From Lachnospiraceae bacterium (GTDB taxonomy: Bacteria > Bacillota > Clostridia > Lachnospirales > Lachnospiraceae): DNA of 37,126 bases. Numbering within the stretch: the first letter of the stretch is position 1; each line of letters opens with the position of its first letter. A program made the translations under genes and the position numbers. The DNA is taken from NCBI GenBank assembly GCA_016290905.1, contig JAEEVO010000020.1, forward strand, positions 1 through 37,126, given 5' to 3'. Of the stretch, positions 21,041 to 29,060 are shown piece after piece. The notes beneath the pieces were generated by a model that saw only the letters and a program-made list of their open reading frames with translations, ran no database searches and was not told where the DNA came from.

Positions 21041-23614
21041 TTATTTTACTTTTGCCTTCTTATTAACAGCCTTGATACTTGCTTTACTCTCATCCGAAAG
21101 ACTCGTACATTTGCTGAAGGAATACATTCCAATCTCTGTTACGCTTTCGGGGATGATTATCTCTTTCAGGTTAGTACAGTTCATAAACGCATACTCCTCT
21201 ATCCTTGTCAGTGACTTGGGAAGGTAAACCCTCTCCAGATCCGGACAAGCCGTAAAGGTCGACTGCTTTATAACTGTCACTCCTTCGGGTATCCTGATCT
21301 CTTTTATACCGCTCCCGCAGAAAGCGGCAATCCCTATATCCGTCACCGTTTCAGGGATATCAAAATGTTTTAGTGATTTACATTCCGTAAAAGCATTATT
21401 TCCTATCCTTGTAATGTTTCGGTTAAAATCCACCTCAGAAAGGCTTGAATCCTGACTGAAAGTACAATCCGGGATCTCGGTAAGGCCGTAAGGAAGCCTG
21501 CAGTATTTTAAGGAACTGTTATTGTTGAAAACGCCGGATTCCATTGTAGTAACACTGTCAGGAACCGATACTGAGCTTAACTTACAGCCCCAGAACGCAT
21601 TGATGCCAAGCTTGGTTACACTGTCCGGGATATTGACGGAAGTAAGACTACAAAACATAAACGCTCCTACTCCTATTTCCTTTATGCTTCCCGGAAGGTA
21701 CACGGTTGAGAGATTCTTGCAGTTTGCAAACGCTCCATCGCCTATAACCTCAACGGTATCCGGGATAGAGACGGATACGATCCCGTTCTCCCCGTTAAAA
21801 GCGTAATTCTTGATCTTGGTCACTCCGTTCGGGATTACGGCATTTTGAGCACTGGGAACTCCGGGGTTTTCAGTCCCGGGTACTTCGGTGTTCAAGCCTT
21901 CGTTTTTGATGTCGGCGATGTTATCGGGAGTATACGGTGTGTCAGGGTTCTTGGTCTCGGTGTCTGACGGAGTTTTATCCTCTGAGGTGTCTTTGTTTAT
22001 ATCCTCCGGAATGTCCGCATCTCTACTCTCAGTATCAGACGGTTTTTTATCCTCTGGGTTATTTACATTTTCCTCATTTATCTTATCACCGTCCGGGTCA
22101 GCTTTCTTTCTACCAATATCAGAATTGATAGCTTCGTCACCCTTTTTATCTTCCGCATCCGGATTATGCTCGGCATCCTCTTTCTTTACGTCCGTCTCAT
22201 CATCTATGGATTTATCCGTCTCTATATCCGTTTTTCCACCAGATGCTTCTTTATCATTTTCGTCCTGAGCATCCCCTGTCCGAGTTTTATAATCATTTAC
22301 TTTACTCTCTGCAGGGGTGTTTTCTTCATCTTCGGAGGCTGATACTATACTTTTATCATCCTCAACCGGTTCATCTTTCATCGCCGATGCGGGATTGGTC
22401 AGGAAACATCCCGTAAACAGTACACATCCGATTACCGTCCCGGCTATGACTACCTTCAGAGGTTTTTTCATGGAAATGACAGCTTTAACCCTTTCCTTCA
22501 CTCCTGTTTCGCTAAATGCGACAGGACATACCGTAAGCATCCTGTTATGTAACGAGCAGCTTAAAAGCGCCTCCGAATATGCTGCACGGTCAACCGGTGA
22601 AAGCTTCCCGACAGCCCTTTCATCACAGGCAAGCTCAAGATCCTTTGTAAAGCATATGAAAGCAATCCAAGCAAGAGGATTAAACCAATAAAGCATCAGC
22701 AGGATAAATCCGAAAACCTTCCATATCTGGTCAAGATGCCTGATATGCGCATTTTCATGCCTTATAACATATGCCAGATTCCGGGCATCCATGCCCTCCG
22801 GTATATACATTTTAGGCTTAAAAAGGCCTGTAATGAACGGAGAATTTATGCCTTCACAAACATACACCGGTGCCAGCGACTGACTCTTAAGTTCCAAAGG
22901 TATATCCGCCGGAACCGAAATTCGAGTCCTTCTTCTTATACGGATAATACTGAACACAAAGTAAATGAACAGGATGCCGCATCCGCCAAACCATATCACT
23001 GAAAGAATTGTGACGATGTTGTTTCCTTTGTTCTCGATGTTTTCTATACTCTCAATGTTTTTAAGTTTACTGTCATTTTCAGCAACAGTATCCGTTTTTT
23101 CAATCGGTTTATCGTTTTTATCCGTATTCCCGACTGTTGCTTCATTCGTCACCGCTAGGCTTATATTTTCGGATTCACTGATTTTTGCATCGGTTTCGTC
23201 AACTTTTTTTACGGATTCGCTGACCTTATCAATCGGTTCACTTATCTTTTCGCCAGGTTCACGGACTTCAGCGTTCGTCTTGATGTTATTTTCATCGGGT
23301 TCACGGACTGTTATGTCCATATTTCCAATTAAAACACCATCCCGGACAGCATTTTCCTGAACCAAACTTTCTTTCTCAGCCTCATCAGTTAAATACGTAG
23401 AATACGAAGCATGAAGTCCTTCTATGTCGGGAACCAGTGAAAAGCTGCTTGTGAGACCAAAAGGCATCACAAGGCGCACTGCTACAACCAGCCATAAAAC
23501 AAGATTTACCCTTTTGGGCAGTTTCTTTATAAACGGCCGCAACAGCAGAACTATTAATATGATAAAACCGGCTATGATGCTGGAATCCGCCAGCCACACA
23601 AGAATTTTTTCCAT
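21041..23614 (-). CDS. BlaR1-like M56 membrane metalloprotease with acidic stalk and LRR domain
   Basis: An 857-residue paralogue of the protein at 12642-14951. Helices at about 10-27, 38-55, 205-225 and 300-325 surround the M56 protease with zinc motif VIRHENAHIRHLDQ (HExxH, about 284-297) and DLELACDERAVGKL. A fourth/fifth helix at about 388-408 (VVIAGTVIGCVLFTGCFLT) ends in a lipobox-like cysteine. Outside follow an Asp/Glu/Lys/Pro-rich stalk (about 415-585) and some nine LRR_5 repeats (about 590-850: VIPNGVTKIKNYAF, VSIPDTVEVIGDGAF, VYLPGSIKEIGVGAF, VNIPDSVTKLGINAF, FDIPETVTDIGIAAF and others). No penicillin-binding motif is present. A second low-complexity D/E/K-rich loop lies at about 100-200. 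It starts 9 bases after blaI; GAGGG is 6 bases before the ATG. Confidence 0.85.
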   Translation of the reverse strand: MEKILVWLADSSIIAGFIILIVLLLRPFIKKLPKRVNLVLWLVVAVRLVMPFGLTSSFSLVPDIEGLHASYSTYLTDEAEKESLVQENAVRDGVLIGNMDITVREPDENNIKTNAEVREPGEKISEPIDKVSESVKKVDETDAKISESENISLAVTNEATVGNTDKNDKPIEKTDTVAENDSKLKNIESIENIENKGNNIVTILSVIWFGGCGILFIYFVFSIIRIRRRTRISVPADIPLELKSQSLAPVYVCEGINSPFITGLFKPKMYIPEGMDARNLAYVIRHENAHIRHLDQIWKVFGFILLMLYWFNPLAWIAFICFTKDLELACDERAVGKLSPVDRAAYSEALLSCSLHNRMLTVCPVAFSETGVKERVKAVISMKKPLKVVIAGTVIGCVLFTGCFLTNPASAMKDEPVEDDKSIVSASEDEENTPAESKVNDYKTRTGDAQDENDKEASGGKTDIETDKSIDDETDVKKEDAEHNPDAEDKKGDEAINSDIGRKKADPDGDKINEENVNNPEDKKPSDTESRDADIPEDINKDTSEDKTPSDTETKNPDTPYTPDNIADIKNEGLNTEVPGTENPGVPSAQNAVIPNGVTKIKNYAFNGENGIVSVSIPDTVEVIGDGAFANCKNLSTVYLPGSIKEIGVGAFMFCSLTSVNIPDSVTKLGINAFWGCKLSSVSVPDSVTTMESGVFNNNSSLKYCRLPYGLTEIPDCTFSQDSSLSEVDFNRNITRIGNNAFTECKSLKHFDIPETVTDIGIAAFCGSGIKEIRIPEGVTVIKQSTFTACPDLERVYLPKSLTRIEEYAFMNCTNLKEIIIPESVTEIGMYSFSKCTSLSDESKASIKAVNKKAKVK

Positions 23615-23623
23615 ATCTTACCC

Positions 23624-23992
23624 TCAAAAAGCGGAGTTTTTATACTCCTCTATCATACTTCTGATCTCATCGGCTTCTTTTTCGGAAACAGTCTTGTCGG
23701 AGATAAACGCTGCCAGGAATGCCGGCAGGGAGCCCTTAAAGTGCTCCTGAACGAACTGCCGGCTTTTCACACCGGCGAATTCTTCCTTTGACATGACCGA
23801 TGAAACCGTTCCGTTCTCATTTTTAAACAGTCCCTTCTCACAGAGCTTCCTCAGTACCGTAAATGTCGTGGATTTGTTCCACTCAAATCTTTCCTTGCAT
23901 ATCTTTACAAGATCCATTGATTTCACGGGCTCATATTCCCATATCAGATTTGCAAAACGCTCCTGAACCTCGCCCAATTCTATTTTCTGCAT
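23624..23992 (-). CDS. BlaI/MecI-family transcriptional repressor (second copy)
   Basis: A 122-residue protein with winged helix (VQERFANLIWEYEPVKSMDLV, KSTTFTVLRKLCEKGLFK) and dimerisation tail (SRQFVQEHFKGSLPAFLAAF...EADEIRSMIEEY). It resembles the repressor at 14967-15338 throughout. In BlaI/MecI the M56 partner cleaves near the junction of the two domains. GGGGAG lies 6 bases before the ATG. It stands between a secreted LRR gene and the M56-LRR gene, so this operon places the repressor second and not first. Likely operators are the dyads at 24781-24819. Confidence 0.88.
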   Translation of the reverse strand: MQKIELGEVQERFANLIWEYEPVKSMDLVKICKERFEWNKSTTFTVLRKLCEKGLFKNENGTVSSVMSKEEFAGVKSRQFVQEHFKGSLPAFLAAFISDKTVSEKEADEIRSMIEEYKNSAF

Positions 23993-24008
23993 TTTCTGCT
24001 CCCCATTC

Positions 24009-24758
24009 TTACTTTATTTCATTGATCACACATTGCCCGAGCGATACTTTCTTAACAAGCAGCTCCAGCACTTCAACATAGTACTCAGATTTTACGTTTA
24101 TCCCGACACCGGTAAGCGGCTGGTTCTTCACCCCTTTGGGAACCTTGCCTTCAAAGGTCAGGGAAGTGCAGGACTTCGGTATGATATACGTCCCGATTTT
24201 CTTGACCTTCTCGGGGATAACCATTGCCTTTATATTATTACACTTATAAAGTGCGTAGCCCTCTATTGTTTTGCAGGTCTTCGGAAGTAAAACCTCCGAA
24301 ACCGCGGGAGTTATGTCTTTTATACCGGCATAAGCCACAAAAAGATAGGCGGGAACCGTTTTAACCGAAGTTTCCGACATGTCGAGGCTTACAATGTTCA
24401 CGCCCATGCACTCGGACTTTATCTCCTTGATCGTCGAGGGGAGCTTCACCTGCACACTGCATGTTATGCCGTCCTCAGAAAAAGCCTTGTAGCCTATCGA
24501 AGTTACAGTGTACTCTTCGCCATCCTTATATACGAGACTCTCCTGTTCATAGCACTTTCCGTCGTAATCGGTCAAAGGCCTCGATTTTACAAGCATGGCT
24601 CGGTGATTCTTCATACTCGTCACCTTATACAACGCCCCTTCATACTCGAACATGTCCGTCTCGGTACTTTTCGCGCTTGACGGCTCCGGTTTTACCGTCA
24701 CAAGCAAAAGCATGAACACTGCAAGTCCGACTATCATTACCTTCATCATTTTTTTCAT
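24009..24758 (-). CDS. Small secreted leucine-rich repeat protein
   Basis: A 249-residue protein with signal peptide (MKKMMKVMIVGLAVFMLLLVTV) and about four BspA/LRR_5 repeats at about 85-210 (YTVTSIGYKAFSE, VKLPSTIKEIKSECM, VLLPKTCKTIEGYALYKC, MVIPEKVKKIGTYI). It is the first gene of the second BlaI/M56 operon: 16 bases separate it from blaI. GGGGGA lies 8 bases before the ATG. Secretion and shared LRR type with the sensor suggest a ligand-binding partner, decoy or co-receptor, which is inference. Confidence 0.8.
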   Translation of the reverse strand: MKKMMKVMIVGLAVFMLLLVTVKPEPSSAKSTETDMFEYEGALYKVTSMKNHRAMLVKSRPLTDYDGKCYEQESLVYKDGEEYTVTSIGYKAFSEDGITCSVQVKLPSTIKEIKSECMGVNIVSLDMSETSVKTVPAYLFVAYAGIKDITPAVSEVLLPKTCKTIEGYALYKCNNIKAMVIPEKVKKIGTYIIPKSCTSLTFEGKVPKGVKNQPLTGVGINVKSEYYVEVLELLVKKVSLGQCVINEIK

Positions 24759-24780
24759 AAGGACTTTCCCCCTTATAATT

Positions 24781-24819
24781 GGTTTACTCTGTTTAAACCT
24801 ATTTTACTCCGGATAAACC
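24781..24819. promoter_or_regulatory. Tandem operator-like dyads of the second BlaI/M56 operon
   Basis: GGTTTACTCTGTTTAAACC (24781-24799) is a GGTTTA-N7-TAAACC dyad over the predicted start site. ATTTTACTCCGGATAAACC (24801-24819) repeats 14 of 19 bases exactly 20 bases on, over the -10 box, and keeps TTTA-N7-TAAA. Two helical turns separate the sites, so dimers could bind on one face. Confidence 0.6.
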
Positions 24820-24829
24820 ACTTTGTCAA
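24801..24829 (-). promoter_or_regulatory. Predicted promoter of the second BlaI/M56 operon
   Basis: Minus-strand TTGACA (24824-24829), 17-base spacer, TAAAAT (24801-24806). Divergent from the CvfB-like gene, whose own promoter is weak by eye (TATAAG at 24882-24887). Confidence 0.75.
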
Positions 24830-24918
24830 TAGTTTTTTTTAGAATATAAAAAATATTGAAGTATGGGTTTGATTGTGGTAGTATAAGAACATCAGTTTAA
24901 ACATTTACGGAGACAGAT

Positions 24919-26001
24919 ATGGCATTTCGCGATAACGATAACAAAAAAACTTCAGGTAACAAAAGGCAGGGCTACGGAAACAAGACCGGCTATGACAAAA
25001 GACCCGGCTACAGCAGAAAAACAGGATACGGTTCAGGCAGACAGGGCACCCGCTCACGTTCCGCCGAAGAAGATAAAAAGCCCGACAACGAGCCCAAATC
25101 CGCTCCGTCGGACATTTCCGAATTAAAAGATTACATGGGACAGGTATGCTCCTACCGTATAGTGAGGGTCACTCCGATAGGCGCCTATATCACTCCCGTT
25201 TCGACCGTTTCGGGCGAGTCACTGCCGGATGACGTTCAGCATCCCGAGATCCTTCTTCCCAAGAACGAATTCGGTGAAAAGACTCCGGACAAGGGCAGGA
25301 TACTCAGCGCCTTCCTCTATCACGACTCAGAGGACAGACCCGTGGCCACCCTTAAGACTCCGGCACTTACCATAGGAAAGCTTGCCGTATTAAAGTGCAG
25401 GCAGGCATCAACGATAGGAGCCTTCCTCGACTGGGGTCTCATGAAGGATCTCTTTCTCCCGTTCAAAGAACAGACCGCAAGGGTAAAAGCGGATGACGAT
25501 GTACTGGTTACCCTTTATCTTGATAAAAGCTGCCGTTTGTGTGCCTCCATGAAGGTATACAAGCTGCTCCGTACCGATTCCGACTATATGACGGGGGATA
25601 ACGCAGACGGTCTCGTCTATGAGCTTTCAACAGAACACGGTGCCTTCGTTGCTATCGACAATATGTTCTCCGCCATGATCCCAAGACGGGAGCTCATGCG
25701 CGACGTAAGAGTCGGTGAAAGGCTCAGGTTCCGTATCGCCCGCATCCTTCCCGACGGAAAACTGGAGCTTTCCATGCGCGAACCGGGATATCTTCAGATA
25801 AACGAAGACTGTGACAGGATTTACGAGGAACTTCAGAAATCTCCAAACGGTTTCCTTCCTTATCACGATAAGACCGCAAGCCTCGTCTTAAAGACCAAGT
25901 TCAATATGTCAAAGAACTCTTTCAAGCGCGCTATCGGGCATCTCTACAAAAAGGGTCTGATAACAATAAAAGAAGACGGGATCTGCTTAAACGACAGATG
26001 A
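24919..26001 (+). CDS. cvfB: CvfB-family S1-domain RNA-binding protein with basic N-terminal extension
   Basis: A 360-residue protein. Residues 1-60 are a low-complexity Gly/Lys/Arg/Tyr-rich tail (KRQGYGNKTGYDKRPGYSRK). From about 75 onward the order of S1-like domains and a C-terminal winged helix (FLPYHDKTASLVLKTKFNMSK, FKRAIGHLYKKGLI) matches CvfB/YitL, including TIGAFLDWGLMKDLFLPFKEQ in the second S1 domain. CvfB of Staphylococcus aureus binds RNA and affects virulence gene expression; family members are usually about 280-300 residues, so the basic tail is an addition, probably disordered and RNA-binding. GGAG lies 6 bases before the ATG. It is a single-gene unit divergent from the LRR/BlaI operon. 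Confidence 0.88.
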   Translation: MAFRDNDNKKTSGNKRQGYGNKTGYDKRPGYSRKTGYGSGRQGTRSRSAEEDKKPDNEPKSAPSDISELKDYMGQVCSYRIVRVTPIGAYITPVSTVSGESLPDDVQHPEILLPKNEFGEKTPDKGRILSAFLYHDSEDRPVATLKTPALTIGKLAVLKCRQASTIGAFLDWGLMKDLFLPFKEQTARVKADDDVLVTLYLDKSCRLCASMKVYKLLRTDSDYMTGDNADGLVYELSTEHGAFVAIDNMFSAMIPRRELMRDVRVGERLRFRIARILPDGKLELSMREPGYLQINEDCDRIYEELQKSPNGFLPYHDKTASLVLKTKFNMSKNSFKRAIGHLYKKGLITIKEDGICLNDR

Positions 26002-26034
26002 TCCCGTCCTGATCTTCAAAAAATCTGTGTTTCA

Positions 26035-26095
26035 TGAGAAACATATTTCTCAAGGGTCATACCCCTTTAGCGTTTTAATACGTTAAAGGGGTATG
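26035..26095. terminator. Two hairpins between convergent cvfB and the Rpn pseudogene
   Basis: TGAGAAA (26035-26041) pairs with TTTCTCA (26046-26052). CATACCCCTTTA at 26058 pairs with TAAAGGGGTATG ending at 26095. Neither stem has a long U tract, so termination strength is uncertain. Confidence 0.5.
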
Positions 26096-26103
26096 GCTCC
26101 AAG

Positions 26104-27040
26104 TTATTTTATCCCATACTGATCATAAAGTTCCTGCCGGTATTTTTGATCAGTCGTTACTTTAGGAATATCGTTTCCTTTTCCAACAGAAAGAAGCTTA
26201 TTTATAAGTCTGGCAAGCAGATTTTCACCTTCGATTTTTCCTTCAATCCTGCCTTCTTCCCAACTTATCTGTTTTTCATTTTTTATATGCTTCTTCTCAT
26301 CGTATTCCGACAATATCATACCGATCACCTCACTCTTGTGCTTGATAAGATATTCCTTAAGAATGTCGTTCTCTATGCACCAATCTACAGCAACTTCTAT
26401 TGCTTCTCTTACCGGAAGTAAATTTCTTACCCCATCTTTTATCTTCTCGACAAAGATTGCATACTCCTTAATACTTTACATTTCTCCATTAACTCCTTGT
26501 TATGGCCTAAGTTAATGTTCAGCATCGTTGCAGTCCACTCAAATGTCCCGGGTTCTACCGGATTCATGAAAGAATCCGACAGTTTTAGTGTTTCAACATC
26601 CTCTGCACTTTCATCTCCATTATAGAAAACATAATACTGTGGTGCAGGGATTCTCTTCAGTGTACTGGTGTAAATGTCAAGATTGTTCGCCTTAACGTAC
26701 TTTTCATACATCCGTGCGTGATAAAACAAACCTCTAAGCGGCATGTTCGGATTCTTTGTACTCTGATGTTCCCACAAAGACAGATATCCATCAAGAATAA
26801 AGCCTATGTCATTCTTATAGCCCATAAATATCGCATTTCCAATGGTATAAATCTCAAGAGCTGAAACATCGGTATACTCTGTGCCTCTTAATGCATTGTA
26901 AAGCGAAAGCATCTCTATCTTTGCAGCTTCTGTGCCAAAAAGATTTCTAAACAAAGTATCTTTTACCTTGACATTAACTCCATACTTTGCCTTATCACTT
27001 TTCCGGTTCCTTTTGATCCTTTTGTTATCTTTTTACTCAT
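26104..27040 (-). pseudogene. Rpn/PD-(D/E)XK nuclease transposase-family gene with two frameshifts
   Basis: Read from the ATG at 27040 (GGAGG just upstream) the frame is lost at the A tract 27030-27034: one extra A would give MSKKDNKRIKRNRKSDK and then join the frame that reads KYGVNVKVKDTLFRNLFGT. It then runs through EIYTIGNAIFMGYKNDIGFI, LWEHQSTKNPNMPLRGLFYH and NLGHNKELMEKCKVL and breaks again at 26468-26469, where one extra A restores KEYAIFVEKIKDGVRNLLPV and the C-terminal EGENLLARLINKLLSVGKG tail to the stop at 26104. The rebuilt protein of about 312 residues belongs to the Rpn/PD-(D/E)XK transposase-like group. The C-terminal tail resembles that of the gene at 35467-36414. Both breaks are single-base losses in A runs, so sequencing error or slippage must be considered. 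Confidence 0.8.
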
Positions 27041-27337
27041 TCTCCTCCGTTCCGTACGAAAACAAAGGAAAACCCCTGACGGATGTGGTTTTCCGAGTCC
27101 CGTACTATTTTAATCTTTTAAGCAGGAAAATAAAAACCACATTCATAAAAATGCCGGATAACCATACAGGTTTTAGGGGAAGTAAGTAATGAACAGGAAG
27201 CGCAGATCTGATGCGTTCCTTTCCTGTAATGTTTTTCATCTGCAGTAACAGCAATGGGGGAAGATCCGTACATACAGACGCCAGTCATCCGTCTGATCTA
27301 AAAAACAGAATTTAGAATTTCTTTCTCGCTTAGGTAT

Positions 27338-27366
27338 ATTATAACATAAGATCAAGTTTTACACAA
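27338..27366 (-). promoter_or_regulatory. Predicted promoter of the Rpn pseudogene
   Basis: Minus-strand TTGTGT (27361-27366), 17-base spacer, TATAAT (27338-27343). It implies a leader of nearly 300 bases (27041-27331) in which I recognise no gene or known RNA. Confidence 0.5.
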
Positions 27367-27406
27367 CGAGTATTTTAAAGGTTTTTTCAATATTTTTCAA
27401 AACACA

Positions 27407-27473
27407 GTGACAGTGATGACGGTTCTCTTTGTCACGTCTTTGACGTGACAAAGAGAACCGTCCCCACTGTCAC
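27407..27473. repeat. Head-to-head pair of GTGACA-type repeats
   Basis: Forward unit 27407-27435 and reverse unit 27445-27473 are separated by 9 bases (GTCTTTGAC). Together they form a near-perfect 67-base hairpin. Same family as 12401, 12602, 15471, 16172 and 16208. Confidence 0.88.
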
Positions 27474-27507
27474 CTGAGAAACATCAGGCTTTCAGACCCG
27501 AAAAATG

Positions 27508-27530
27508 CGGCGTAGTCATTGACTACGCCG
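27508..27530. repeat. Perfect inverted repeat, possible terminator
   Basis: CGGCGTAGTCA (27508-27518) and TGACTACGCCG (27520-27530) flank one base. TTTATT follows on the plus strand. A short direct repeat TTATTCCGCCA occurs just after it (starting 27532 and 27555). Confidence 0.6.
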
Positions 27531-27548
27531 TTTATTCCGCCATCGTAG

Positions 27549-27577
27549 TTGAATTATTCCGCCACATGTGATAAAAT
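27549..27577 (+). promoter_or_regulatory. Predicted promoter of the kinase-S51-CHAP operon
   Basis: TTGAAT (27549-27554), 17-base spacer, TAAAAT (27572-27577). Transcription would cross the HAD fragment and give a leader of about 365 bases before the ATG at 27951. Confidence 0.5.
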
Positions 27578-27743
27578 GAAAAGCACCGGAAGGGAAGCTG
27601 TAATCAACAGCTTTGCACACGCGCGTTATGATCTATCCGTTCATATCTGAGAAATGAAGTGATCGCAAAAACGCTTTATCTCTGCAAGGATGTTGAGACC
27701 TTCGGATCGGTTCAAACAAAACGGGTTATTGGAAAGTGCTGTA

Positions 27744-27847
27744 ATGGAAAAAATAACACTTTCAATTCATTGGTTTTCATTGATATCGGCTCGACTCTGG
27801 TGGATGAGGAAGCGGCATATCACCGTAACCAAAACTTCTTGATTTAG
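27744..27847 (+). pseudogene. Remnant of a HAD-family hydrolase N-terminus
   Basis: The frame ending at 27847 reads NSLVFIDIGSTLVDEEAAYH, which carries HAD motif I (DxGST with the following LVDE). An ATG at 27744 starts MEKITL in a shifted frame that would join it after a one-base correction. The reading frame ends only about 20 residues after the motif, so nothing of the hydrolase core is left. Probably the scar of an earlier gene replaced by the operon that follows. Confidence 0.55.
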
Positions 27848-27874
27848 TTTCACACATTCTAACGAAGTCTGACT

Positions 27875-27940
27875 GGAAAACAGCAGCTAATACTGAGGGA
27901 ACCAAGTTTTTGAGGGTCTCAGTAGCTGGTGCGAGAAAAA
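27875..27940 (+). other. Leader stem-loop upstream of the kinase-like gene
   Basis: CAGCTAATACTGAG (from 27883) can pair with CTCAGTAGCTG (27917-27927), leaving GGAACCAAGTTTTTGAGGGT as loop. The following GGTGCGAG recalls part of a T-box stem I, but no specifier loop or antiterminator motif is found, so I leave it unassigned. Confidence 0.3.
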
Positions 27941-27950
27941 GGAACAATAT

Positions 27951-29060
27951 ATGAACAGAGTGATTTTGCTGGAAGGACTTCCTGGAACAGGAAAGACGAC
28001 GAACTCATACAAGCTTTATGAACAACTAGTTAGGAACGGGTGGGATGTCCGCTGGCTGCATGAGGTTTCACAGCCGCATCCCACGCTGTTCTTTTCAGAG
28101 GCTTGCCTGACAAAAGAGGAGTACCGGCTTTTTACTGAAAAATATCCGGAAACTGCTGAAATACTGAGCAGCATAGCTGAAATCAGGGCGTCCACTGTGG
28201 GGATCGATTATCTGAGCGCAGCAAGAAGGCTGCCCGGACAAGAAAGCGCTGCGTGGTATCAGGAAATTCTGCAATATGATGTGATGGATTTCCCATTGGA
28301 ACGTTATGAACCGACCGCGTATGAAAAATGGGAAGCCTTCTTGAAAGCAGCATTGCAGGATGATATGATTTACATATTGGACAGCAGCATCTTCCAGTAT
28401 CAAATTTTTACATATCTGTTGAACGGAGCGGATTATCAGAGACTGGCCGGTTTTGTCCACAGCATTATGAAGATGCTCAGGCCCTTGCACCCTGCCCTGA
28501 TCTATCTGTACCGGGAAAATACGGAGGATTCTATCGTTTTTATTGAAAAGCAGCGGGGCTTCAAGGCTCTGGAATCCACCTGGGAACGGGATAAAGAGCG
28601 GACTTACTATCGAAACAAACAGCAGGACGTAACGGCATATTTCGATTTTCTGAAGGATTACGCAGACTATGCTTCAAGACTTTTTGAGGAATCGGAATGT
28701 GAAAAACTCAAAATCGAGATCACAGCGCAAAAGTGGGACCTTTACGAAACGAAAATGCTTCGAGTTCTCGGCATAGCGCATCAGGAGGCGCCTTCCTGTC
28801 AAGCAAAGGACGGAACGTATGTAAATGCTTTGCTTGGAGCCTCTTTTTCCATCAAAGATAATATTCTGACAGACCCGGAAGGAGTCCATAGGAGGCTTTC
28901 TGCCAAAACACCGACAGAATTCTTTATCGAATGCTTGCCTGAAACATTATGCTTTTTCGGAGATGATACAGTGAAGCTATGCGGTCAGCAGATCATCCCT
29001 CAATGGTCAGAAACGGGAACGGTTTATACAAGAGAAAGGGATCAGAGAGAATTGTTATGA
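27951..29060 (+). CDS. P-loop kinase-like protein, function unknown
   Basis: A 369-residue protein that begins MNRVILLEGLPGTGKTTNSY, a Walker A loop at residues 9-16, and continues with a mixed alpha/beta nucleoside-kinase-like region to about 240 (MIYILDSSIFQYQIFTYLL may hold the DxS strand; LIYLYRENTEDS the next). The last 100 residues look like a separate small domain (KLCGQQIIPQWSE). I cannot name a family or substrate. AAGGAA lies 6 bases before the ATG, and the stop overlaps the next start in ATGA (29057-29060). More CTG and GCG codons than in neighbouring genes suggest, but do not prove, transfer. Confidence 0.7.
   Translation: MNRVILLEGLPGTGKTTNSYKLYEQLVRNGWDVRWLHEVSQPHPTLFFSEACLTKEEYRLFTEKYPETAEILSSIAEIRASTVGIDYLSAARRLPGQESAAWYQEILQYDVMDFPLERYEPTAYEKWEAFLKAALQDDMIYILDSSIFQYQIFTYLLNGADYQRLAGFVHSIMKMLRPLHPALIYLYRENTEDSIVFIEKQRGFKALESTWERDKERTYYRNKQQDVTAYFDFLKDYADYASRLFEESECEKLKIEITAQKWDLYETKMLRVLGIAHQEAPSCQAKDGTYVNALLGASFSIKDNILTDPEGVHRRLSAKTPTEFFIECLPETLCFFGDDTVKLCGQQIIPQWSETGTVYTRERDQRELL

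Noticed and set aside
26439-26954. Independent 171-residue protein
   Set aside because: It is the middle of the frameshifted Rpn-family gene; its last residues (RSMQSLSRR) come from reading the wrong frame after the A-run loss.
27105-27239. 44-codon minus-strand ORF with a hydrophobic middle in the leader of the Rpn pseudogene
   Set aside because: No ribosome binding site before its ATG, no family, and its 3' half overlaps palindromic leader sequence.
12401-27473. CRISPR array formed by the 29-base repeats
   Set aside because: Copies lie kilobases apart in both orientations, without regular spacers or cas genes.
27875-27950. Possible T-box riboswitch before the kinase-like gene
   Set aside because: Only a GGTGCGAG-like element and one stem are seen; there is no GGTGG antiterminator bulge, and the downstream genes are not tRNA-related.
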